NCBI GenBank assembly: GCA_934725985.1
Contig: CAKVCX010000001.1
Span: 620,001 to 684,000 of the forward strand
Direction: 5' to 3'
From: an uncultured Bacilli bacterium
GTDB taxonomy: Bacteria > Bacillota_I > Bacilli_A > RFN20 > CAG-826
Length of the DNA stretch: 64,000 bases
Below, in pieces: positions 37,801-46,536 of this stretch (position 1 is its first letter; each line of letters opens with the position of its first letter). Below the pieces are notes generated by a model, which was not told where the DNA came from, did no database searches, and saw nothing but the letters and a program-made list of their open reading frames with translations. The position numbers were made by a program, and so were the translations under genes.

Positions 37801-37994
37801 AAAAAATCGCGCCCATTTACTTGTTTCGGGAAGCAATAATAAATAAATGAATCTTTTTCTTTGTTAAATCTATAAACAATTATTACTTCGCCAGATTTTA
37901 ATTCTTCTAAGTATTTCTTTGTTTTTTCTTGACTAATGGCAAAGCTAGTAGAAGAGAACGAATTTTGTTTAACTTTATTTATATACATATTCAT
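34887..37994 (-). CDS. SNF2-family helicase
   Basis: This is a 1035-residue bacterial SNF2 (HepA/RapA-like) ATPase. The N-terminal 550 residues are the poorly conserved SNF2-associated region. The motor shows [20 protein letters not shown] near residue 610, [30 protein letters not shown], and in the second lobe [42 protein letters not shown]. It would move along DNA and remodel protein-DNA complexes. It overlaps the SWIM gene by 4 bases, so the two are translated together and probably act as a complex. Confidence 0.93.
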   Translation of the reverse strand: [1035 protein letters not shown]

Positions 37995-39466
37995 TCTCCA
38001 TACTTTTCGTAACCAACTTTATCTAGTAATCCATAATGGTTTATTAGCTCAAAATAAATTGCTAAAGCATTTTGATTGCCTGCTATAGAGTTAAAGCATT
38101 TTTCATTAAGGATTAACTTTTTTGCTAAAGAAGCATCGATTTTGTCTAAACATAATAACCCTAAGGCTATTTCATCCGGCTTTTTAGTTTTTAAATTAAA
38201 ATCTTTTTCTATTTTCTTAAATAAAAACCCACCTATCTTTAGATAATATCCTTTGTCAATGCATTCTAATAATTCATAGATATTTTCAACACTGGTTTTC
38301 CTTAAATCTACCTCTAGATTTGGATAGATTAGTTTTGGGGTTGGATTGCCTTTATCAATAATTTTGTTAATATTTGTATCAAATGTATTATTTTCTAATG
38401 TATCTTCGTTATTTGAAAATGTTTTATAAAAAGTGATCCAAGATAAACTGTTTGAATTAGACATTTTCAAAATGCATTGCAATGCTAATTTATGATCGAT
38501 TTGATCGATTTTTTCTATGTCGTTTTTACTTAAAAGAGTTGTTTCTATATTAACTAAAAGTATTTTTGCCAAGCATACGATTTTATTGTTTTCGTTTGAT
38601 AAAAATATTTCATCTATCAATTCTATTTTTGATTTGTTCGATATGAACGAATAAAAGAGTCTTAAAAAATCTAATTTAATGTTGTTTGGTATTAAGTTTA
38701 TATCAAAACAAGGCAAGCAATGGCTTGGCATTGTCAATTTTTGCTGCAAAATAGATTCTTTTTCTTCTAAAAATAATTTTATAAGTGCATCTTGAAGTAT
38801 ATCTTTTCTTTGGCTTGTTTTTAAAATGGAGTTAAAGAATCCAATCTTTATGTCATTTGCTTTATTTATGGAATCTAGTAATAAATTTGTTGCTTTTTCT
38901 TTGTCATTAATGCAGGCAACAAGTCTATCAAAGAGTACTTCGGGTTCTTCGTAATAAGAAGAGTAATAGTTTTCTGTGTTTGTATATTTTTCTAATATCT
39001 TAAAAATTATTACACTTAATATGTCTTTGTTTTCCTCGCTTGCGTTTTTCCATTGTTTTTCTAGTTCGTTAATGGCTGAACTTACATATGCTGTAGCAGA
39101 ATAAGTGTTTGTTAAATATTTAAGAGTATCTTCTCCTCTAGTAATTAAGCCTTTTATTCTAAAGTCTTGGTTGTTCGCTGCCGTTTTGGTATTTCTATTT
39201 TTTTCTTCGTAGGCTAAAACTATGCAGGCCATATGTTTGCAAGGGTAGGGACAAGGGCAAGTGCAGTATGATTTGTTTACATCCATTCTTCCGTCACTTT
39301 TAAAAGAAAGGTGCACATCATAATCATTGCTTCCAAAAACGGTTGCATCGACATGATTTTCATCGATCGAGGTGATTTCATAATCTTTATTTCGATAATA
39401 TGATCTACCTCTAATTACTATTGTTGAATCAAAGAAATCTAAGTTGTCCATAGATGTGTCTAACAC
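37991..39466 (-). CDS. SWIM zinc-finger protein, partner of the SNF2 helicase
   Basis: This 491-residue protein has the zinc motif CTCPCPYPCKHMACIVLAYEE at about residues 65-85 (CxC...CxH). It is followed by a long, helical, mostly unrecognised region. SWIM proteins next to SNF2 helicases are frequent in Firmicutes; in some family members both parts are fused. The stop overlaps the SNF2 start. DNA or protein binding for the helicase is a reasonable inference. Confidence 0.85.
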   Translation of the reverse strand: MLDTSMDNLDFFDSTIVIRGRSYYRNKDYEITSIDENHVDATVFGSNDYDVHLSFKSDGRMDVNKSYCTCPCPYPCKHMACIVLAYEEKNRNTKTAANNQDFRIKGLITRGEDTLKYLTNTYSATAYVSSAINELEKQWKNASEENKDILSVIIFKILEKYTNTENYYSSYYEEPEVLFDRLVACINDKEKATNLLLDSINKANDIKIGFFNSILKTSQRKDILQDALIKLFLEEKESILQQKLTMPSHCLPCFDINLIPNNIKLDFLRLFYSFISNKSKIELIDEIFLSNENNKIVCLAKILLVNIETTLLSKNDIEKIDQIDHKLALQCILKMSNSNSLSWITFYKTFSNNEDTLENNTFDTNINKIIDKGNPTPKLIYPNLEVDLRKTSVENIYELLECIDKGYYLKIGGFLFKKIEKDFNLKTKKPDEIALGLLCLDKIDASLAKKLILNEKCFNSIAGNQNALAIYFELINHYGLLDKVGYEKYGE

Positions 39467-39606
39467 CTCATTATAACAAATAATTTAGTTCCTTGTCACA
39501 AAACAATTTAATATGATTGGCTTTACTTTTGTACATTTAGGTGTTTTTGTTTATATTTATTTCGAAGATATTTTCTAGATATTGTTTATTGGGTTAAAAT
39601 TAGAAT

Positions 39607-41166
39607 ATGAAAAAAAGTATTTTGAATTTTGCTTTAATGGTATTTGGAACCTTAGCCTTGTCTAGTTGTAATATATATACTCCGTTTCTTAAAAGCAGTG
39701 AGGACTCTTATAGCGAAGAAAGTTTTTCTCGCCCTGAAAATGATGAAGGATTTTATAAGCCGGAAGCAAGTTCCTATCTTCCTTTTGGCATGAAAGACGT
39801 ATATGAATCAGAAGGCATTGATGCCGTACCTTCAACTGGTAATGTAAAAATTTTGGTTTTGCCGATTGAATTTAGCGATTATTCTTTTTCAAGTGATTTT
39901 ACCTCGGATTTAAAAATGGCTTTAGAAGGAAAGGAAGATGGCACGACCGATTATTGGGAATCTTTGTCTTCTTTTTATTATAAGAGCAGTTTTGGCAAAT
40001 TGAATTTATCTTTTGACATAGCTTCTATTTATAGACCAAATATGTCTTCTTATAAGGCGTATGAAAAATATGCTTCTTCTAGTGATAACGGACGAACTTT
40101 AATTGAGGCGGCGCTTAGTTCTTATAAATCTAAAAATTCTACGACGGGTTTTGATTCGGATGGGAATGGATATATTGATGGGGTCATAGCTGTTTATTCT
40201 TGTCCTGATTACCAAACGGGGAATTTTAATTTTGAAAAAGTTAACGATACGAGTTTTTTCTGGGCATATACATATTGGGCGAATAATTATCCAAATAAAA
40301 CAAGTCCTACTTTGTGTTCTTATTTTTGGCTTTCGCAGTCCTTCTTAACTAATGATAAAGGGGCGGATGCGCATACTTTAATTCATGAATTTGGGCACAT
40401 GCTAGGTCTTGATGATTATTACCCTGAATCAAATAATGGATTTTATGCAGCTGGTGGCTTGGATATGATGGATTTTAATATCCTTGATCATGACTCTTAT
40501 TCAAAAAGCATTTTGGGGTGGTGCGTACCGACTGTCATTACTGGAGATTGCACGATTGATATAGAAGCATCAAATAGAAATGGGGATTGTGTTATTATTC
40601 CTTCATCTAGCTGGAATGGTACTGGTTTTGGCGAGTATATAATGCTTGAGTTATATACTCCGGATAAACTAAATGAATTAGATTCAAAGGTAGCTTATAC
40701 CGGTAGGCCACTAGGTTATACGATTCCTGGGGTAAAAATTTATCATATCGACTCAAGGCTAATGGAAGCGAAGTCCGCAGGTGGGAATAAGGTTAATGTC
40801 AGTTATTATAATGGGCGTACTCTTTATCCAAAAAGTTCAAATTATTATCAAATTGGTGCGACTAATTGCCAAAAAAGCGTTCATTATGCGGATGAAGAAT
40901 ATTCTTTAATCCATTTAATGGAAGCAAATGGAATCAATACTTTTAAAAATGCCAATTATGGAACTAATGCCACTCTATTTAAGAAAGGTTCGACTTTCTC
41001 ATTAGAAAAATTTGGCAAAAATTTCTTTGTGGAACATAAAACTAATGACAATGGATTATTACCTTCCACTATTTATACTTTGAATAACGGGGACGAATTG
41101 CCTGTGGAAATAAAAATAAATTCTGTTTTTGCCAATAAAGCATCCATTTCTTTCTCTTTTAAATAG
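39607..41166 (+). CDS. M6-like secreted lipoprotein metalloprotease
   Basis: This 519-residue protein has a lipoprotein signal: the hydrophobic segment ILNFALMVFGTLALSSC with the acceptor Cys21. The zinc-protease motif HEFGH is at 260-264 (TLIHEFGHMLGLDDYYP), and GFDSDGNGYIDGVIAVYS before it fits M6 (immune inhibitor A-like) peptidases. MDFNILDHDSYSKSILGW after it contains the Met-turn region. It should be anchored outside the cell and degrade host or other proteins. A TAAAAT stands 7 bases before the ATG, with no ribosome site. Confidence 0.88.
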   Translation: MKKSILNFALMVFGTLALSSCNIYTPFLKSSEDSYSEESFSRPENDEGFYKPEASSYLPFGMKDVYESEGIDAVPSTGNVKILVLPIEFSDYSFSSDFTSDLKMALEGKEDGTTDYWESLSSFYYKSSFGKLNLSFDIASIYRPNMSSYKAYEKYASSSDNGRTLIEAALSSYKSKNSTTGFDSDGNGYIDGVIAVYSCPDYQTGNFNFEKVNDTSFFWAYTYWANNYPNKTSPTLCSYFWLSQSFLTNDKGADAHTLIHEFGHMLGLDDYYPESNNGFYAAGGLDMMDFNILDHDSYSKSILGWCVPTVITGDCTIDIEASNRNGDCVIIPSSSWNGTGFGEYIMLELYTPDKLNELDSKVAYTGRPLGYTIPGVKIYHIDSRLMEAKSAGGNKVNVSYYNGRTLYPKSSNYYQIGATNCQKSVHYADEEYSLIHLMEANGINTFKNANYGTNATLFKKGSTFSLEKFGKNFFVEHKTNDNGLLPSTIYTLNNGDELPVEIKINSVFANKASISFSFK

Positions 41167-41181
41167 GCTTAAAATTAAAAC

Positions 41182-41661
41182 ATGGCTAAAAAAAGAGATT
41201 CATCGACATTATTAGAAAATAGAAAAGCCCATTTTTTATATTTTCTAAGTGACTTTTTGGTTGCTGGATTGGTTTTGACTGGTACGGAAATCAAATCTTT
41301 AAGGGCAAGGAATGCTTCTTTAAGCGATTCTTATGTTTATTGTAAAAATGGTGAAGCCTTTATTGCTAATATGCATATTGCCCCATATAAAGATGGTACT
41401 TTTTCTAATGTTGATCATCTTCGCGATAGAAAATTATTGCTTAATAAAAAAGAAATAAAAAAATTAGCAAGTAAATTAAAACTAGGTGGTTATACTTGCG
41501 TTCCTACTAAAGTTTTTTTGAGTCACGGGTACGCTAAAATGGAAATTGCGTTAGCTAAAGGTAAGCAGGCTCACGATAAAAGGGATTCTATAAAAGAAAG
41601 AGATGCTAAACGTAGTATAGACAAGGCTAGAAAAGAGGGGGCAAGGGTTAAAGATGAATGA
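41182..41661 (+). CDS. smpB: SsrA-binding protein
   Basis: This 159-residue partner of tmRNA is used in trans-translation. It has the typical NRKAHFLYFLSDFLVAGLVLTGTEIKSLRARNASLSDSYV, then NMHIAPYKDG, HLRDRKLLLNKKEIKKL, and the basic tail KGKQAHDKRDSIKERDAKRSIDKA. Length is normal. The -10-like TAAAAT lies only 6 bases before the ATG. The 3' end overlaps the FolC-like gene by 8 bases. tmRNA itself is not in the window. Confidence 0.96.
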   Translation: MAKKRDSSTLLENRKAHFLYFLSDFLVAGLVLTGTEIKSLRARNASLSDSYVYCKNGEAFIANMHIAPYKDGTFSNVDHLRDRKLLLNKKEIKKLASKLKLGGYTCVPTKVFLSHGYAKMEIALAKGKQAHDKRDSIKERDAKRSIDKARKEGARVKDE

Positions 41662-42853
41662 TTTCGATTCACTTAATGAATTTCCTTCTTTTAATTTTTC
41701 CAAAGCCATTTCCAAAGCAAATTTAAAACCAAATATTCCCTTAATAAAAATTACTGGAAGTAATGGAAAAAGCGTCACGTCCTCGATATTATCGAATATA
41801 TATGTTCATAACGACTATAAAGTCTGTTCTTTATATCATCTATATGTAACTAATCCGTATAAAAACATTGTTTATAATAATGAGCCAATTTCCTTTGAAG
41901 AATTTAATTCTTATTTAGAAAAGTATAAAAAGATAATTTTGAAATATAAATTAAGCAAATGGGAAGCCATTTCTCTTGTTTTCTTTGCTTTTGCACAAGA
42001 AATGAACCCTGATTTAGTCATAGTTGAACTTGATGAAACTTATTGCCAAGTAGATTCATATTTAGACGAGGAAGAAGAAATCTTATCGATTCTAACTTCC
42101 TTAAGTTTAGACCATACGGAAGAATTAGGGTCGACTTTAAGCTTAATTGCTTCCTCTTATTGCTTGAATTTTTCTAGAGAAAGCAAACTTCTTTGCTGCA
42201 AATTAGATGATGATACGAAGAAAGTAGTTTTTGGCTTAACAAAAGATAATGATTCTTCTTTTTACGAAGTAGATTCATATTTTTCACCTCATTATAACGA
42301 AAAAGAAAATTTGGTTTTTTCCTATCGCCCTTTTAAAGAGCTAGAAATTGCTTCTAAGTATTTGTTTTATGTCGAAGATGCTTGTTTGGCGATTGAAGCT
42401 GGCAAGATATTAAGCGAGAGGTTTCCTTTAAAAAAAGAAAAAATAGAAGAGGCGTTACTTAATTTAATTGATATTGGCGAAGGAAAAAGAATTAAGGAAA
42501 ACATTTATTTGTTCTCCTGCTCTAATTTAGAAGCGTTTACTCTTTTATCTAAATCCTTTTTTATTATTTCTAAAGGAAATCCTCTTCATATAGTAATTTC
42601 GTTGCATAGCGATAAAAATTTATCATCGATACTGCCTTTATTGGCGATCAATACTTCTTTTATAACTTTTACTTATGCTTCTAGTTCATGTCGCGATGAA
42701 ATCGGTTATTCTCTTTATTTAGACGATTTCCCCTTTGTTAAAGATCCTATCGAAGCAGTAAAACAGATTAAATCTAAATATCCGGATGATATTATCATAG
42801 TTTGTGGCTGCCGCGAAATTGTGGAGTTAATGGAAAATGAAACAAAAAGATGA
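41654..42853 (+). CDS. divergent FolC/Mur ligase family protein
   Basis: This 399-residue protein has the ATP loop ITGSNGKSVTSSIL at about residues 34-47 and LDHTEELGSTLSLIA as in FolC. The usual carbamoylated-lysine segment is replaced by SSYCLNFS, and the DGAHN motif region reads SCSNLEA. It looks like a folylpolyglutamate synthase relative that has lost key residues or changed substrate. It overlaps smpB before and a 55-residue membrane protein after. Confidence 0.6.
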   Translation: MNDFDSLNEFPSFNFSKAISKANLKPNIPLIKITGSNGKSVTSSILSNIYVHNDYKVCSLYHLYVTNPYKNIVYNNEPISFEEFNSYLEKYKKIILKYKLSKWEAISLVFFAFAQEMNPDLVIVELDETYCQVDSYLDEEEEILSILTSLSLDHTEELGSTLSLIASSYCLNFSRESKLLCCKLDDDTKKVVFGLTKDNDSSFYEVDSYFSPHYNEKENLVFSYRPFKELEIASKYLFYVEDACLAIEAGKILSERFPLKKEKIEEALLNLIDIGEGKRIKENIYLFSCSNLEAFTLLSKSFFIISKGNPLHIVISLHSDKNLSSILPLLAINTSFITFTYASSSCRDEIGYSLYLDDFPFVKDPIEAVKQIKSKYPDDIIIVCGCREIVELMENETKR

Positions 42854-43004
42854 TGACCCAAGGATAGATGAATCTTTATTAACGACGGAACAAAAAGAAG
42901 AATTGAAATCAAAGAAATTAAACGTTCCGTTTCTAATTTTCGTTGGGGTCGTTTTGCTTTTGATGATTGTTTGTATCGTTGTTATATTCTCTTTAAAAAA
43001 TTAA
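42837..43004 (+). CDS. small single-pass membrane protein, 55 residues
   Basis: ATG 42837 opens a 55-codon frame: a charged N-terminal half (MKQKDDDPRIDESLL), then a clean hydrophobic helix (VPFLIFVGVVLLLMIVCIVVIFSL) and a short Lys-Asn end. It overlaps the FolC-like gene by 17 bases, as genes in this operon do. I do not recognise a family. Confidence 0.55.
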   Translation: MKQKDDDPRIDESLLTTEQKEELKSKKLNVPFLIFVGVVLLLMIVCIVVIFSLKN

Positions 43005-43317
43005 TGTCTTTAGCAAAAGAGTCAAATAAATTAATCTAATGTTTAACAATGTTTTTTACTTTAGAATTAACTCTTTTAAATTCTTCAAATAGAATTAACA
43101 AATTTATGGATAAAGAAAAGAATTAGGAAAAGATAGATTAAGAAGAAATGAGTACCTAATTTCCTTTTGTTATTTCTGCTTTTAATGAAAAACTTCCAAC
43201 GTTTTTGAAGCGATGGTTTCTTTGGACTGTTTTGTTAATAAGATTAAAAAATAAAACTTTAGGTGACTAAAAAAGTTTATATGATTATCATATAAAGGCT
43301 AGAAAGAAGGCACGTTA
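43005..43317. other. AT-rich intergenic region before the dCMP deaminase gene
   Basis: About 310 bases with no supportable reading frame or RNA gene. The only structure I see is the dyad at 43276-43296. Confidence 0.5.
43276..43296. promoter_or_regulatory. operator-like dyad upstream of dCMP deaminase
   Basis: The 10-bp arms TTTATATGAT and ATCATATAAA are perfect around a single central base. TATGAT inside it (43280-43285) is a good -10 hexamer. It lies 22 bases before the ATG, so a bound protein would block the promoter. Confidence 0.5.
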
Positions 43318-43809
43318 ATGGATAATTCTAAACCAAGAAAAGATAACCTGAAGTGGGATGAATATTTTATGGGGATAGCTTTGCTATCTTCAATGCGTTC
43401 TAAAGACCCATCAACTCAAGTTGGTGCTTGCATAGTCGACAAAGACAACAAAGTTGTTTCCATTGGCTATAATGGTATGCCAAGAGGGGTAGACGATAAT
43501 GAAATTCCTTGGGGGCATGGAGAAGGATTGGATTCAAAATATCTTTATGTCTGCCATGCTGAATTCAATGCCATTTTAAATACAAGAAATGGCAGTGCTT
43601 TATCCGGGTGCAAAATTTATGTTACTTTATTTCCATGCAATGAATGCGCCAAGGCCATTGTTCAGGTTGGGATAAAAGAAGTTATTTATCTTGGCGATAA
43701 ATATCATGATGGGATTGAGGCTACGGCATCTAGAAAGATTTTGGACTTATCGGGAGTCAAGTATAGAGCCTATACCGGAAGGGAACTACATTTGAATGTG
43801 GGGAAATAG
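43318..43809 (+). CDS. dCMP deaminase
   Basis: This 163-residue enzyme is of the ComEB/dCMP deaminase type, converting dCMP to dUMP for dTMP synthesis. It has [12 protein letters not shown] and [11 protein letters not shown] (zinc His and catalytic Glu), and [27 protein letters not shown] with the two zinc cysteines. GAAAGAAGG precedes the ATG. Its 3' end overlaps the next small gene by 14 bases. Confidence 0.93.
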   Translation: MDNSKPRKDNLKWDEYFMGIALLSSMRSKDPSTQVGACIVDKDNKVVSIGYNGMPRGVDDNEIPWGHGEGLDSKYLYVCHAEFNAILNTRNGSALSGCKIYVTLFPCNECAKAIVQVGIKEVIYLGDKYHDGIEATASRKILDLSGVKYRAYTGRELHLNVGK

Positions 43810-44011
43810 AGGCTTTTTCTATCGCCTTTGCATAATGGTTATTGTCTTTTTGATAGCGGGACTACCTTTTTTGATTCCCCTTTCTTTAGATAAGAACACG
43901 GCTTCTTGGCTTGTTTATACCATTGTTGGGGTTTACTGCGGTGTTTTCTTAATTTGTGAAGTTGCTTTGGAAGTTTATATATTTTTAAAGAAGAATAAAG
44001 AGAAAAAATGA
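43796..44011 (+). CDS. small membrane protein, 71 residues
   Basis: Two hydrophobic helices ([20 protein letters not shown] and [26 protein letters not shown]) and a basic tail. The frame overlaps the deaminase before and the ecfA1 start after (ATGA), which supports it as a real gene of this operon. Function unknown. Confidence 0.6.
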   Translation: MWGNRGFFYRLCIMVIVFLIAGLPFLIPLSLDKNTASWLVYTIVGVYCGVFLICEVALEVYIFLKKNKEKK

Positions 44012-44829
44012 ATAATGTTTGCTCTATAAAAAATCTTTCCTTTTCTTATGAAGAAAGCAAATCTACTTTGAAAAACATTTCTTTTGATATACCTTCTTCT
44101 AGCTATTGCGCCATAATCGGACATAATGGATCAGGCAAATCTACTTTGGCAAAACTAATTATGGGCTTGCTTGAACCTAATGAAGGTGAAATAAGTTTAT
44201 TTGGAAAAAAATTAGAGAAGAAAAACTTAAAAGAATTAAGAAGAAAAATGGGGATAGTCTTCCAAAATCCCGATAATCAATTCGTGGGTTCGACTGTGGA
44301 AGATGATATTGCTTTTGGACTAGAAAATAGAAACATTCCACGCGAAGAAATGGTTAAAAAGGTCGATTATATTTGTAAGAAAGTTGGCATGGAAGATTTT
44401 AAAAAGCATGAGCCTTCTTCTTTAAGCGGCGGTCAAAAGCAAAGGGTTGCTATTGCAGGAGTTTTATCCTTAGGAGTCGATTTTATAATATTTGATGAAG
44501 CCACAGCTATGCTAGATCCAAAAGGAAAAAAAGAAATTGCCTCCTTAATCTTGGATATCAAAAAAGAAAACCCCTCCTTAACGATTTTATCTATTACGCA
44601 CGATGTTGAAGAAGCTTCTAAAGCCGACGAAGTAATAGTAATTAATGACGGCTCTATTTTTATGAAGGGAAAACCAGAAGAGATATTTTCAAAAGTTGAT
44701 GAGCTTCGTTCTATTTCCTTAGATGTTCCATTTTTCTATTCTTTAAAATACCAATTAGAAAAAGAAGGACTAGAAATTCCTCCTTCTATTAAAAATGAAG
44801 AAGAATTGGGGGAATACTTATGCCGATAG
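44008..44829 (+). CDS. ecfA1: ECF transporter ATPase A1
   Basis: This 273-residue ABC ATPase of the energy-coupling factor module powers vitamin uptake. It has Walker A GHNGSGKST, then VFQNPDNQFVGSTVEDDIAFGLEN, the signature LSGGQKQRVAIAGVL, Walker B FIIFDEATAMLD and SITHDVEEA. Gene order ecfA1-ecfA2-ecfT-truA is as in most Firmicutes. It overlaps ecfA2 by 10 bases. Confidence 0.95.
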   Translation: MNNVCSIKNLSFSYEESKSTLKNISFDIPSSSYCAIIGHNGSGKSTLAKLIMGLLEPNEGEISLFGKKLEKKNLKELRRKMGIVFQNPDNQFVGSTVEDDIAFGLENRNIPREEMVKKVDYICKKVGMEDFKKHEPSSLSGGQKQRVAIAGVLSLGVDFIIFDEATAMLDPKGKKEIASLILDIKKENPSLTILSITHDVEEASKADEVIVINDGSIFMKGKPEEIFSKVDELRSISLDVPFFYSLKYQLEKEGLEIPPSIKNEEELGEYLCR

Positions 44830-45683
44830 ATATTTCCTCTTTATTCTATACATATAATTTGAAAACTCCTTTAGAGCATAAAGCCTTAAACGACATTAAT
44901 TTGCATATTGAAGAAGGGGACTTTTTGGGTTTAGTTGGTAGGACGGGATGTGGGAAATCTACTTTAATCCAACACTTAAACGCCTTATTGACTCCAACTT
45001 CTGGGGCCGTTATGGTTGATGAATTCATTAATTCTAGCCAAAAAAAGAAAACAACGAAAAAAATGTCACCCCTTAGAAAAAGAGTTGGCCTTGTTTTCCA
45101 ATTTAGTGAGTATCAATTATTCGAAGAAACCGTTTTAAAAGATGTTTGTTTCGGACCTAAAAATTTCAATAGAAGCAAAGAAGAATCAATTTCCGATGCA
45201 AAAAAGGCTTTGGAAATGGTTGGGCTGGATTCTTCTTTTTATGATAGGTCTCCATTTGAATTAAGCGGTGGAGAGAAAAGACGAGTGGCTATTGCGGGAA
45301 TTTTAGCTATAAAGCCTAAATATTTGGTCGTTGATGAACCAACTTCGGGATTAGATCCTATGGGAGCAAAGGATATGATGGATTTATTTGAAAAAATCCA
45401 CCAAGAAGGTACGACTATAATTTTGGTTACCCACGATATGGATATCCTTCTTTCTTATTGCAACAAAGTTGTTGTTATGGAAGAAGGAAAAATAGTTAAG
45501 CAATGCAGTCCAAACGCTTTATTTGAAATTGACTGCGAATCCTATTCATTGGAAACTCCTAAAGTATTATCCTTTGCTTCTATTTTAAAAAATAAAGGGT
45601 TGGATTTGGATTTAAAAAATATTAAGGACGTGGACTCGTTATCTAGACAAATATTTTCCTTAAGGAGCAAGCGGAATGGCTAA
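44820..45683 (+). CDS. ecfA2: ECF transporter ATPase A2
   Basis: This 287-residue second ABC ATPase of the ECF module has Walker A GRTGCGKST, VFQFSEYQLFEETVLKDVCFGPKNF, the signature LSGGEKRRVAIAGIL, Walker B YLVVDEPTSGLD and LVTHDMD. The N-terminal YNLKTPLEHKAL is typical of EcfA2. It forms the heterodimer with EcfA1 and docks on EcfT, encoded next. Confidence 0.95.
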   Translation: MPIDISSLFYTYNLKTPLEHKALNDINLHIEEGDFLGLVGRTGCGKSTLIQHLNALLTPTSGAVMVDEFINSSQKKKTTKKMSPLRKRVGLVFQFSEYQLFEETVLKDVCFGPKNFNRSKEESISDAKKALEMVGLDSSFYDRSPFELSGGEKRRVAIAGILAIKPKYLVVDEPTSGLDPMGAKDMMDLFEKIHQEGTTIILVTHDMDILLSYCNKVVVMEEGKIVKQCSPNALFEIDCESYSLETPKVLSFASILKNKGLDLDLKNIKDVDSLSRQIFSLRSKRNG

Positions 45684-46536
45684 CTTTGCTATCGGCAGGT
45701 ATGTTCCTTATAACTCTTTTTTGCATAGACTTGATGCAAGAAGCAAAGTTGCCATCACCATTTTTTTGATGATTGCTGTTTTTATGGATTATCCAACTTG
45801 GTCAATGAGAGCGTTAGTTGGGGGAGTCATTTTTGTTTTCCTTTTAGCTCTTTTATACATTTCAAAGATGAAAATAAGCTCTATTCTTTCTTCTTTAAAA
45901 AGCATGTGGTTTATGGTTATTTTCCTTTTGCTTATTTATATATTGGTACCAAAGGCAAATAATACCTTGGGTGTTGCTTTTAAAATAAATGATTTTGTTG
46001 TTTATTGGGACTCTTTTGCCGAAGCCTTTAGGATAATTATGCGTTTAGTCATGATGATTATGATCACGATGATATTAACAGCGACGACTAGGCCACTAGA
46101 TTTAACGTTTGCCTTGGAATGGTATTTATATCCTTTAAAGCTTGTTCATTTTCCAGTTAGTGAGATTGCCATGATGCTTTCGATTGCTCTTAGGTTTATT
46201 CCAACTTTGCTAGATGACGCTGATAGGATAATGAAAGCTCAGGCTAGCCGCGGCGTCGATTTTAAACATGGAAAAATAAAAGAAAAAATACTGGGCATCA
46301 CTTCTTTAATCATTCCTTTGTTTGTTTCTTCGTTTGTTAGAAGCGATGAATTAGCTTCTGCGATGGAATGTAGAGGCTATGACCCAAGAGAAAAAAGAAG
46401 TAGGTATAGGCAGTATAAATTTTATATAGGAGATGTTATTTCTATTATATTGGTAGCTGCTTTTGTAGCAGGGGTAATGAGCATTTCCATTCTTAATTTT
46501 GATGTCTTTGCCTATTTTGGGATAGCTGCCTTATGA
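45676..46536 (+). CDS. ecfT: ECF transporter transmembrane protein T
   Basis: This is a 286-residue membrane protein with about five helices. The start GRYVPYNSFLHRLDARSKV and the two coupling-helix motifs around QASRGVDF and AMECRGYDPREKRSRYRQY (Ala-Arg-Gly-like) identify EcfT. It links the two ATPases to separate substrate-binding S proteins, none of which is in the window. It overlaps both neighbours. Confidence 0.95.
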   Translation: MANFAIGRYVPYNSFLHRLDARSKVAITIFLMIAVFMDYPTWSMRALVGGVIFVFLLALLYISKMKISSILSSLKSMWFMVIFLLLIYILVPKANNTLGVAFKINDFVVYWDSFAEAFRIIMRLVMMIMITMILTATTRPLDLTFALEWYLYPLKLVHFPVSEIAMMLSIALRFIPTLLDDADRIMKAQASRGVDFKHGKIKEKILGITSLIIPLFVSSFVRSDELASAMECRGYDPREKRSRYRQYKFYIGDVISIILVAAFVAGVMSISILNFDVFAYFGIAAL

